From Clostridia bacterium (lineage in GTDB: Bacteria > Bacillota > Clostridia > DUPQ01), in contig JAQVAJ010000131.1 of the NCBI GenBank assembly GCA_028690885.1, positions 1 to 5,265 of the forward strand: a stretch of 5,265 bases of DNA, given 5' to 3'. Position numbers and translations under genes: made by a program. The notes below the pieces were generated by a model. It was not told the origin of the DNA, did no database searches, and was given only the letters and a program-made list of their open reading frames with translations. The first letter of the stretch is position 1; each line of letters starts with the position of its first letter. Shown here one piece after another: positions 1-5,265 of the stretch.

Positions 1-607
1 AGCATGCTGCTGCAATAATCTTATCCTTCCTGATTATAACAGCTCCGTCATGCAATGGAGTTTTCGGAACGAATATATTCTCTAATAGCTCTTTGGTAAC
101 ATCAGCATTCATCTGAACACCTGTGTTCATGAATTCTCCGATTTTGGTTTCCTTTTCAATAACTATTAATGCTCCAATGTATTGTTCAGACATGTTTTTG
201 CATGCTTTTACAATCTCTTCAACAACTGCTGTAGTTTTAAGAGTTTCATCATTACCGGTATTTGAAAAAAAGCGAGTGAATTCACTTGTTCCGAGTCTTT
301 CAAGAACCTTTCTGATCTCAGGCTGAAAAAGAACAACAATAGATAAAGCAGCAAATGTCAATATATTACTAAAAAGAAATGTCATTATCTGCAACCCTAG
401 CAAACTGCTAACTATTGCAACAATTATGATGACAAGTACTCCTTTAAGCAGACTCCATGCTCTGATTTCTTTTACGAATATCATAAGTTTATAAACAAGA
501 TAAGAAACAATTGCTATATCAATAATCGCTGATATAACAGCAAGTGGACTGGATAATTCCAAACTGAAGTATTTAATTTGCTCTAACCAATCTATCTGAT
601 TAAACAT
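1..607 (-). CDS. cdaA: CdaA-type membrane diadenylate cyclase, N-terminal part (cut by window edge)
   Basis: This gene makes cyclic di-AMP from two ATP at the cytoplasmic membrane; c-di-AMP controls potassium uptake, osmolyte balance and cell-wall homeostasis in Firmicutes. The reverse strand reads open for 202 codons from ATG at 607 to the window edge. Three hydrophobic helices are visible at about residues 25-45, 52-72 and 75-95, matching the three-helix anchor of CdaA (also called DacA). The DAC domain then begins (FQPEIRKVLERLG at 95-107). The catalytic motif TPLHDGAVII sits near 183-192, with DGA at 187-189. The second catalytic motif, RHR, and the last roughly 70 residues of the usual 270-280 lie outside the window. 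The start is supported by AGGAAAG at 612-618 and by the short soluble N-terminus before helix 1. The usual partners cdaR and glmM would lie downstream, off the left edge, and cannot be checked. Family identity is very secure; activity is inferred. Confidence 0.95.
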   Translation of the reverse strand, partial: MFNQIDWLEQIKYFSLELSSPLAVISAIIDIAIVSYLVYKLMIFVKEIRAWSLLKGVLVIIIVAIVSSLLGLQIMTFLFSNILTFAALSIVVLFQPEIRKVLERLGTSEFTRFFSNTGNDETLKTTAVVEEIVKACKNMSEQYIGALIVIEKETKIGEFMNTGVQMNADVTKELLENIFVPKTPLHDGAVIIRKDKIIAAAC

Positions 608-646
608 TGCTCTTTCCTGTTTCAGCCTTTTTTGTGTTATATATCA

Positions 647-652
647 ATTATA
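647..652 (-). promoter_or_regulatory. Candidate -10 element upstream of cdaA
   Basis: TATAAT on the minus strand, preceded directly by TG, would start transcription near 640 and give a leader of about 30 bases before the cdaA ATG. No convincing -35 lies 16-18 bases upstream; the nearest TTGAAT (681-686) is 28 bases away, too far. The assignment rests on one hexamer in AT-rich DNA, so it is tentative. It would make cdaA independent of the ligase gene upstream. Confidence 0.3.
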
Positions 653-729
653 CAGTATCTTGTTATATTATGTATACATTATTCAACTGTTTTGTTTAAT
701 TAAAAGCGCTAAGTTTCTTTTTTAATCAG

Positions 730-2364
730 TTAATTACTCATCTGCAATTCAACAACGCTTACTTTGCAGTATTTCTCCCTGATTTTCGGCTTTTCTATTT
801 TACCTGTAGGATTTCTCGGTACATTGTCGAAAATTATTACTCTAGGCCTCTTATACCTAGGAAGAGCTTCACAGAATGTATCTAAATCTTCTTTGGTACA
901 AATATGGTCTTTTTTAAGTTCCACAACAGCTGCCGCAATCTCACCTACACGCTTGTCAGGAAGACCTATAACTGCTACATCCTTAATTGCCCTATGGCTT
1001 CTTAAGAAATCTTCAATCTGTACAGGGTATATGTTTTCTCCACCTGTAATTATAACATCTTTTTTTCTATCAACAAGATATATAAAACCTTCATCATCCA
1101 TTTTTGCCATATCCCCAGTATAAAGCCATCCATCTTTTAAAACAGCGTCTGTTGCCTCTTTATCGTTATAATAACATTTCATAACACCAGGTCCTTTAAC
1201 TGCTAACTCGCCAACATCCCCTTGTTTTACTTCCTGACCCTTATCATCAACTATTTTTGTCATCCAACCATATCCTGGAACACCTATTGCTCCGACTTTA
1301 TGTATATTCTCAATTCCAAGATGAACACAGCCTGGTCCGATAGATTCACTTAAACCATAATTTGTATCATACTCATGACCTGGAAAATATTCCTTCCAGC
1401 GCTTTATAAGACTTGGAGGAACTGGCTGAGCTCCTATATGCATCAGCCTCCACTGTGCCATATCATAATCATTCAAACTTATCTCACCGCTTTCAACAGC
1501 GTCAAGTATATCCTGAGCCCATGGAACTAAAAGCCAGACTATAGTTATCTGCTCTTCTGATACAGCCTTTAATATCCATTTAGGTTTTACTCCCCTAAGA
1601 AGAACCGCTTTTCCACCAACTAAGAAGCTTCCAAACCAATGCATTTTTGCACCTGTGTGGTATAAAGGCGGTATACATAAGAAATTATCCTGTCTTGTCT
1701 GTTTATGATGAGCATTTTCAGTAATACATGAAGCTAACAGGTTTGCATGAGAATGAAGTATAGCTTTTGGAAATCCTGTAGTACCTGATGAAAAATACAA
1801 TGCCGCGTCCTCTTCATCAGATATTTCTATATCTGGAGCAGTCTCAGAGTAATTCTTTATCTGTTCCTCATAACTAATTGCAAATTCTGGACAGCTTTTA
1901 CCTGTGTATATAAGTGGTTTTATGTGATTGATCTTATCTTTTATACTCTCAAGTCGCCCTATGAATTCAAACCCGAAAATCATTGCATCTGCTTCTGACA
2001 AATCTATACAATATTTGATTTCATCAGCAGTATACCTATAATTTAATGGCACGACCAATGCGCCTGTCTTAAGAATTCCAAAGTATATAGGAAGCCATTC
2101 TATACAGTTCATTAACAAAATAGCTACCTTGTTACCTTTTTTTATGTTGTTTGCTAATAAGAAATTTGCAAATCTGTTTGCTTTATCATCAAATTCTTTC
2201 CAGGTTATTTCTTTTCTGTAATGTTCCTGAGGATTAGCTTCTATTAACTCGTATTCTTTCCATGTTACTTCTTTTTTTTCCTGTATTTCTGGGTTAATTT
2301 CTACTAAACATACATCATCAGCATAAAGCCTTGCATTCTTTTCCAAAATCTGAGTTATGGACAT
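730..2364 (-). CDS. Class I adenylate-forming enzyme (acyl-CoA synthetase / AMP-dependent ligase)
   Basis: This is a 544-residue cytoplasmic enzyme expected to activate a carboxylic acid with ATP to an acyl-AMP and then transfer it to CoA. The core motifs of the family are present in order: the phosphate-binding loop YFSSGTTGFPK (190-200), the A5 motif YGLSES (336-341), YTGDM with the ribose-binding Asp418, the hinge RKKDVIITGGENIYP (433-447), and NPTGKIEK with the catalytic Lys522. The residue after PK in the loop is Ala, where Gly is usual. Length is normal for the family (about 500-560) even though residues 22-39 are repeated at 42-59 (see the repeat feature). The start has AGGAT at 2374-2378, nine bases away. 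The acid substrate cannot be read from the sequence; medium/long-chain fatty acid or aromatic acid are equally possible. It is not recognisably MenE or acetyl-CoA synthetase. It follows the YhcH-like gene by about 100 bases and probably has its own promoter there. No clear terminator follows its stop. Confidence 0.93.
   Translation of the reverse strand: MSITQILEKNARLYADDVCLVEINPEIQEKKEVTWKEYELIEANPQEHYRKEITWKEFDDKANRFANFLLANNIKKGNKVAILLMNCIEWLPIYFGILKTGALVVPLNYRYTADEIKYCIDLSEADAMIFGFEFIGRLESIKDKINHIKPLIYTGKSCPEFAISYEEQIKNYSETAPDIEISDEEDAALYFSSGTTGFPKAILHSHANLLASCITENAHHKQTRQDNFLCIPPLYHTGAKMHWFGSFLVGGKAVLLRGVKPKWILKAVSEEQITIVWLLVPWAQDILDAVESGEISLNDYDMAQWRLMHIGAQPVPPSLIKRWKEYFPGHEYDTNYGLSESIGPGCVHLGIENIHKVGAIGVPGYGWMTKIVDDKGQEVKQGDVGELAVKGPGVMKCYYNDKEATDAVLKDGWLYTGDMAKMDDEGFIYLVDRKKDVIITGGENIYPVQIEDFLRSHRAIKDVAVIGLPDKRVGEIAAAVVELKKDHICTKEDLDTFCEALPRYKRPRVIIFDNVPRNPTGKIEKPKIREKYCKVSVVELQMSN
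2188..2301 (-). repeat. Diverged in-frame tandem duplication inside the ligase gene
   Basis: Residues 22-39 (ENP-like start, then KKEVTWKEYE) match residues 42-59 (RKEITWKEFD) with an offset of exactly 20 residues, i.e. 60 bp. Counting by eye, 9 of 18 aligned residues are identical (E, N, P, K, E, T, W, K, E) and several others are conservative (V/I, Y/F, E/D, K/R). Ordinary family members carry this T-W/Y-x-E element once, just before the helix with K/R-x-N-R. The second copy is followed by KANRFANFLL, so it occupies the standard position and the first copy is the extra one. Divergence at the DNA level indicates it is not a recent slippage or assembly error. Confidence 0.75.
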
Positions 2365-2431
2365 AAATTACTTATCCTACCTTCCTACCATGCTGCATTT
2401 TTCTGCATAAGTCACAGATTACATTTTGTTA

Positions 2432-2459
2432 ATTATAACAGTTTTAAAAGATAAAACAA
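2432..2459 (-). promoter_or_regulatory. Extended -10 promoter for the ligase gene
   Basis: On the minus strand TATAAT occupies 2432-2437 and is preceded by TGT, making an extended TGnTATAAT. A weak -35, TTGTTT, lies at 2454-2459 with 16-base spacing. Transcription would begin near 2425, leaving a leader of about 60 bases containing the ribosome binding site. The site sits entirely in the gap after the YhcH-like stop codon, so the ligase can be expressed separately from the two genes upstream. Its strength is inferred from consensus only. Confidence 0.5.
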
Positions 2460-2466
2460 CATTTTA

Positions 2467-2919
2467 TTACACCTTTATCTTAAAAACAGCTTTCTTTATC
2501 TTGCCGAAATCATTAAACATTCCGCCTGGTTTATGAGCTTCATATGGATAAATAATACAAAAGTCTCCAGGCTCCATTACAACAGTACTCACCAGGTTCC
2601 CATCTTTTAAAAATGCACAGTCTTTTTCTTCAGAATATGGAACTAATACTCCTAATCTTTTTGAATTCGCTATACCTATAGCTTCATGTCCTTTTATGAG
2701 ATAATGAATATCAATATATTTCTTATGCATTTCATGTTTTATCTCATTCAAAGGTGCAACATCAACTTCCATTACTGTATAATAAAAATCAGATTCCTCT
2801 ATATCTGTTCTTCCCAACTGTGTATCAGCATTAAGCTTTTTCATTATCTCAAATGCTTTTTTAATAAATTCATTTTCTATATTGCTATAGCCTATTCCAT
2901 CAATATTACCGTTTATCAT
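2467..2919 (-). CDS. YhcH/YjgK/YiaL family (DUF386) protein
   Basis: A 150-residue cytoplasmic protein of the YhcH/YjgK/YiaL family, also related to the EbgC beta-galactosidase subunit. These are cupin-like barrels, often metal-binding, usually found with sugar-acid or sialic-acid catabolism genes and suspected to act on sugar anomers; the reaction is mostly unproven. The diagnostic segments are the MI-x-GN opening, HEMHKKYIDIHYLIKG (62-77, with Glu63, His65, Asp70 and His72 as likely cavity or metal residues), EPGDFCIIYPYEAHKPGG (116-133, with His129), and the lysine-rich end KKAVFKIKV. Length equals the family norm, so the gene looks intact. Its first 14 bases overlap the end of the methyltransferase gene, and its AGGAAGGA site (2931-2938) lies within that gene's last codons, implying translational coupling. 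No sugar transporter, kinase or lyase is nearby, so its substrate here is unknown. Confidence 0.9.
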   Translation of the reverse strand: MINGNIDGIGYSNIENEFIKKAFEIMKKLNADTQLGRTDIEESDFYYTVMEVDVAPLNEIKHEMHKKYIDIHYLIKGHEAIGIANSKRLGVLVPYSEEKDCAFLKDGNLVSTVVMEPGDFCIIYPYEAHKPGGMFNDFGKIKKAVFKIKV

Positions 2920-3685
2920 TACTTTTTAATTCCTTCCTATTTACTGCAACTATTATAAACCTTGACTCATTACTTGCAACATATCCCTTTTCACATATTT
3001 CATCATGAAGTTCATATAATCTGTCTAAGCATTTATCAACTGAAAAGTTTGGAAACTCCCATTCAATAATTTTAGCATATCTTACAATGGTAGCAACATC
3101 ATAAAACATAGATGGCATAATTGCTTCATTACTATAAATTATTTCAAATCCCTCACTGATAAACTTAGTTTTTTCATTATTAAGATTATGATTCGGATAC
3201 TTTGGCTTGTAACCGTCAATAAGTCTTGATGAAAGCATAATGTTGTTGTCCCCTCCTACCTGATTTGTTATAAAAAGACAGTCTCTTTTTAATATTCTTC
3301 TTATTTCCTCTAAATCATATGATTCATGCCTGTTGGTGACTATATCAAAAAAATCACTAGTTAGATTTAAATCACTATCTTTATCAACTTCACAAAGATG
3401 CATACCTAAAGGAATCAGATTCTTTTTAATTAATGAAATATTCGGTATATAACTCTCGGTTACCCATGTCTTTTCATATGGATGTGCCAGAGTAAGTAAA
3501 AACTCCCCTCCACCAGTCCCCATATCCAGAAGATTCATTTCATTCCTCAAAAAAGACTTTACAATTGAACGATAATCCCATGGTGCTTCAGTGCTGTAAT
3601 AACCAGACATATTGGAAAAATCCCATCCGCAAAATGTTTTCTCTTCTTCAATTTTCCATTTTTCATAAAGCGTCTTTTTGTTCAT
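2906..3685 (-). CDS. Class I SAM-dependent methyltransferase, target unknown
   Basis: A 259-residue soluble protein with a Rossmann-type methyltransferase fold. Motif I is clear: LLDMGTGGGEF at 52-62, the glycine loop that holds S-adenosylmethionine. VTESY (75-79) ends the second strand, with Glu77 the likely ribose-binding acid. FDIVTNRHESYD (113-124) is the motif IV region, followed by EEIRRILK, the helix before strand 5. The usual KPGG turn is replaced by KRDC (133-136). The N-terminus KWKIEEEKTFCGWDFS resembles the start of a little-studied Firmicutes methyltransferase group, supporting the chosen ATG; no better internal start is visible. No Shine-Dalgarno sequence precedes the ATG, unlike every other complete gene here. 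It is first in a probable operon with the YhcH-like gene. The substrate (small molecule, RNA or protein) cannot be told from the sequence; the fold assignment is secure. Confidence 0.88.
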   Translation of the reverse strand: MNKKTLYEKWKIEEEKTFCGWDFSNMSGYYSTEAPWDYRSIVKSFLRNEMNLLDMGTGGGEFLLTLAHPYEKTWVTESYIPNISLIKKNLIPLGMHLCEVDKDSDLNLTSDFFDIVTNRHESYDLEEIRRILKRDCLFITNQVGGDNNIMLSSRLIDGYKPKYPNHNLNNEKTKFISEGFEIIYSNEAIMPSMFYDVATIVRYAKIIEWEFPNFSVDKCLDRLYELHDEICEKGYVASNESRFIIVAVNRKELKSNDKR

Positions 3686-3692
3686 GATTTAG

Positions 3693-3698
3693 ATTATA
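3693..3698 (-). promoter_or_regulatory. TATAAT immediately upstream of the methyltransferase start
   Basis: A perfect minus-strand TATAAT ends seven bases before the ATG at 3685. If used, transcription would begin at or next to the A of the start codon and produce a leaderless mRNA, which would fit the absence of a Shine-Dalgarno sequence. No good -35 is seen at the right spacing, so the alternative -10 in the palindrome at 3715-3724 is also possible. Confidence 0.35.
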
Positions 3699-3714
3699 CA
3701 CTTGAAATTATTTA

Positions 3715-3724
3715 TAGTATACTA
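3715..3724. promoter_or_regulatory. Palindromic TAGTATACTA, candidate shared -10 for divergent promoters
   Basis: This 10-base perfect palindrome contains TATACT on both strands (plus 3718-3723; minus 3716-3721), a good -10 hexamer in each direction. It lies 33 bases before the plus-strand URO-D gene and 30 bases before the minus-strand methyltransferase gene in a gap of only 70 bases. It could serve as a bidirectional promoter or as a dimeric repressor site. The -35 regions are weak on both sides, so this is a candidate only. Confidence 0.4.
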
Positions 3725-3727
3725 GTT

Positions 3728-3746
3728 AAGTAATAAATAAGTAATA
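3728..3746. repeat. Two direct copies of AAGTAATA, 11 bases apart
   Basis: AAGTAATA occurs at 3728-3735 and 3739-3746, about one helical turn apart, between the candidate -10 and the start of the URO-D gene; the second copy runs into its AGGAG ribosome binding site (3746-3750). It could be an operator or simply AT-rich leader sequence. There is no independent support for protein binding. Confidence 0.3.
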
Positions 3747-3755
3747 GGAGATTTT

Positions 3756-4826
3756 ATGAAAGAATTAACATCAAAAGAAAGATTTTCCAGAATGTTTCAA
3801 CATAGAGAAGCAGACAGAATACCCATTATCGATGCCCCATGGGAAGGCACATTAAGAAGATGGGTAAGAGAAGGAATGCCAAAAGATGCAGATTGGAGAG
3901 ATTATTTTAATATTGATAAAGTATCAAGAATAACCGTTGATACCTCTCCTCAATATGAAGTAAAAGTTATTGAAGAAGACGACAAGCAGATTACTTATAC
4001 TACCGCATATGGAGTTACCTTAAGAAAATTCAAACAAGAAGACTCAACTCCTGAATTTTTAGACTATAAAGTCAATAATTCTAAAATATGGTTTGAAGAA
4101 ACAAAAAAGAGAATGCAAGAAGGAGAAAACAGAATAAATTGGGAACGTTATGAAAGAGTTTATCCTGACTGGATTAAAAATGGTCATTGGATAGAAGCAG
4201 GATTCTGGTTTGGTTTTGACGTTACACATTCGTGGATGTGCGGTACTGAGACCGTTTTAATAGCTATGCTTGAAGAACCAGAGTGGGTTATGGACATGTT
4301 CGATACTTATCTTAATTCTTGCATAAAGCATTTTGACATACTTTGGGATAAGGGATATAGATTTGATTCCATATTCTGGTATGATGACATGGGTTACAAA
4401 AATACTACTTTTTTTTCAAAAGATACATACAGGGAGCTTCTAAGACCTTTTCATAAAAAAGCAGTTGATTGGGCACACAACAAAGGGATATATGCTCATC
4501 TTCATTCTTGTGGTGATGTTATGCCTTTTGTAGAGGATATTGTTGAAATAGGAATAGATGCTCTTAATCCTTTGGAAATAAAAGCAGGCATGGATCCAGT
4601 CTATCTTAAAAAGAAATATGGAGATAAACTTGTTCTTCATGGAGGAATTAATGCTGTATTATGGGATAATACTGAAGCTGTTACTCAGGCTATTAATGAA
4701 GTTGTCCCAATACTTAAGGAAAAAGGAGGATATATTTTCTCTTCTGACCATTCAATTCCTAACAGTGTAAGCCTTGAAAACTTTAAAAAAATCGTTGAAA
4801 CTGTTAAAAAGGTAGGAAGTTATTAA
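3756..4826 (+). CDS. Uroporphyrinogen decarboxylase superfamily protein, methylcobamide methyltransferase-like (not HemE)
   Basis: A 356-residue TIM-barrel protein of the URO-D superfamily. The opening TSKERFSRMFQHREADRIPI (5-24) is typical of this superfamily, as are YDDMGYKNTTFFS (209-221), HLHSCGD (248-254), NPLE (271-274), LHGGIN (294-299) and a C-terminal helix after IPNSVSLENF. The arginine-rich substrate motif near the N-terminus of true HemE (R-x-P-x-W-x-M-R-Q-A-G-R) is absent, so heme synthesis is unlikely. His250-x-Cys252 matches two of the zinc ligands of MtaA/MtbA-type enzymes, which transfer methyl groups between methyl-corrinoid proteins and a thiol. The third ligand, usually a Cys near the end, is missing; SSDHS (329-333) stands there, with Asp331 or His332 as possible substitutes. 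Start is supported by AGGAG five bases upstream. No corrinoid protein or partner methyltransferase lies in the window. Superfamily is certain; the methyl-transfer role is inferred. Confidence 0.9.
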   Translation: MKELTSKERFSRMFQHREADRIPIIDAPWEGTLRRWVREGMPKDADWRDYFNIDKVSRITVDTSPQYEVKVIEEDDKQITYTTAYGVTLRKFKQEDSTPEFLDYKVNNSKIWFEETKKRMQEGENRINWERYERVYPDWIKNGHWIEAGFWFGFDVTHSWMCGTETVLIAMLEEPEWVMDMFDTYLNSCIKHFDILWDKGYRFDSIFWYDDMGYKNTTFFSKDTYRELLRPFHKKAVDWAHNKGIYAHLHSCGDVMPFVEDIVEIGIDALNPLEIKAGMDPVYLKKKYGDKLVLHGGINAVLWDNTEAVTQAINEVVPILKEKGGYIFSSDHSIPNSVSLENFKKIVETVKKVGSY

Positions 4827-4897
4827 AATTTGATAATTATAAGCAATTACAACTAATTTACAATGCAATAAAGAAAGAAATATTCTAACAAGTTTCA

Positions 4898-4922
4898 AAA
4901 AAGACGGTATAACCGTCTTTTT
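4898..4922. terminator. Bidirectional rho-independent terminator
   Basis: An 11-base-pair perfect stem (4898-4908 with 4912-4922) around GACGGT/ACCGTC and a three-base loop is flanked by A-run and T-run, so it gives a hairpin plus U-tract on both strands. It lies about 70 bases after the URO-D stop and about 80 bases after the rubrerythrin stop, between the two converging genes, and should end both transcripts. Confidence 0.93.
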
Positions 4923-4984
4923 ATTTTCTAATATTTAAATAAATCTTATTTGTTTTCAAAAACTTTTCGAATATCTGACATGAA

Positions 4985-5008
4985 TATTAATTATACTAGT
5001 AATTAATA
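4985..5008. repeat. AT-only inverted repeat over the rubrerythrin stop codon
   Basis: TATTAATTA (4985-4993) is the exact reverse complement of TAATTAATA (5000-5008), separated by TACTAG. The right arm includes the rubrerythrin TAA (5003-5005). It lacks G or C in the stem and has no following U-run, so it is not a terminator by itself. It may be a weak 3'-end hairpin or chance in AT-rich DNA. Confidence 0.4.
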
Positions 5009-5265
5009 ATTTGTTGCCTTCAACTCAAAATGAGCTTTTGGATGATCGCATACAGGGCAAATTTCAGGAGCTTTTTTACCTATTACTATATGTCCGCAAT
5101 TACTGCACTGCCAAATCATTTCGCTATCTCTTGAAAAAACTAAGCCATCATTTATATTGCTTAACAGTTTTCTGTATCTTTGCTCATGCTCTTTTTCAAT
5201 TTTAGCTACCTGCTCAAATAATACAGCTATTTCCTTAAAACCTTCTGCTTTTGCATCTTTTGCAA
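5003..5265 (-). CDS. Rubrerythrin, C-terminal part (cut by window edge)
   Basis: Rubrerythrins are cytoplasmic non-haem iron proteins that reduce hydrogen peroxide in anaerobes. The minus strand reads open from the window edge for 86 codons to TAA at 5003. The first part is the last helix of the four-helix ferritin-like domain and contains EKEHE (residues 23-27 of the fragment), the E-x-x-H ligands of the di-iron site. The second part is a rubredoxin-like domain: WQCSNCG (51-57) and ICPVCDHPKAHFEL (68-81) give the four cysteines that hold one iron. A complete protein is usually 165-195 residues, so roughly the N-terminal half is outside the window. The gene converges with the URO-D gene and shares its terminator. 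The gene is unmistakable from these motifs; its exact subfamily cannot be set without the N-terminus. Confidence 0.95.
   Translation of the reverse strand, partial: AKDAKAEGFKEIAVLFEQVAKIEKEHEQRYRKLLSNINDGLVFSRDSEMIWQCSNCGHIVIGKKAPEICPVCDHPKAHFELKATNY

Noticed and set aside
699..726. Possible hairpin ATTAAAAG / CTTTTTTAAT after the ligase stop, considered as its terminator.
   Set aside because: The stem is nearly all A-T, needs a two-base bulge, has a 10-base loop and is not followed by a U-run in the minus direction.
764..1123. Plus-strand open frame of 119 codons opposite the ligase gene.
   Set aside because: It is the antisense of a conserved ligase C-terminal region with full motifs, and has no ribosome binding site or recognisable domain.
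2445..2461. Small perfect hairpin GTTTTA-TCTTT-TAAAAC after the YhcH-like gene, considered as a terminator.
   Set aside because: Only one G-C pair in six, with no U-run after it; it overlaps the more convincing ligase promoter.
2686..2958. Plus-strand open frame of 90 codons opposite the YhcH-like gene, with hydrophobic stretches.
   Set aside because: The hydrophobicity follows from reading AT-rich coding DNA on the opposite strand; the minus-strand protein has clear family motifs.
3756..4826. Annotation as HemE, the heme-pathway uroporphyrinogen decarboxylase.
   Set aside because: The N-terminal arginine motif of HemE is absent and the HxC metal motif typical of methylcobamide methyltransferases is present.
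4827..5002. Intergenic gap after the URO-D gene, checked for a small RNA or riboswitch.
   Set aside because: Apart from the shared terminator and an AT-only inverted repeat, no structured or conserved element could be recognised.
5011..5205. Plus-strand open frame of 64 codons near the right end.
   Set aside because: It lies antisense to the rubrerythrin coding region, whose CxxC pairs and ExxH motif are unmistakable.

Overview
The window looks like chromosomal DNA from a low-GC, anaerobic member of the Firmicutes, probably the Clostridia. The base composition is AT-rich and ribosome binding sites are AGGA/GGAGG-like. A rubrerythrin marks an anaerobe. A CdaA-type diadenylate cyclase is typical of Firmicutes, and a MtaA-like member of the uroporphyrinogen decarboxylase (URO-D) superfamily is common in Clostridia. 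This assignment is inferred from gene content; the species cannot be named from the window.

Layout, left to right. (1) 1-607, minus strand: N-terminal 202 codons of the membrane-bound c-di-AMP synthase CdaA, cut by the window edge just after its DGA motif. (2) 730-2364, minus: an acyl-CoA synthetase-like adenylate-forming enzyme with all core motifs and an unusual 20-residue tandem duplication near its N-terminus. A good extended -10 promoter lies just upstream. (3) 2467-2919, minus: a YhcH/YjgK/YiaL-family sugar-associated beta-barrel protein. (4) 2906-3685, minus: a class I SAM-dependent methyltransferase that overlaps gene 3 by 14 bp. (5) 3686-3755: a compact divergent promoter region with a symmetric TAGTATACTA palindrome. 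(6) 3756-4826, plus: a URO-D superfamily protein of the methylcobamide methyltransferase type, not HemE. (7) 4898-4922: a strong, symmetric rho-independent terminator between convergent genes. (8) 5003-5265, minus: the C-terminal 86 residues of a rubrerythrin with its rubredoxin-like domain.

The methyltransferase and YhcH-like gene are almost certainly co-transcribed. The ligase may be read through from them but appears to have its own promoter, and cdaA likely begins a separate unit (classically cdaA-cdaR-glmM, which would lie off the left edge). The URO-D protein is transcribed away from this group. No single pathway links all the genes convincingly; this looks like several small units side by side rather than one obvious system. 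No tRNA, rRNA, CRISPR array, insertion sequence or phage gene was seen. The best leads are the ligase duplication, the methyltransferase start without a Shine-Dalgarno sequence and possibly leaderless, the symmetric divergent promoter, and the URO-D protein with an incomplete zinc-ligand set.
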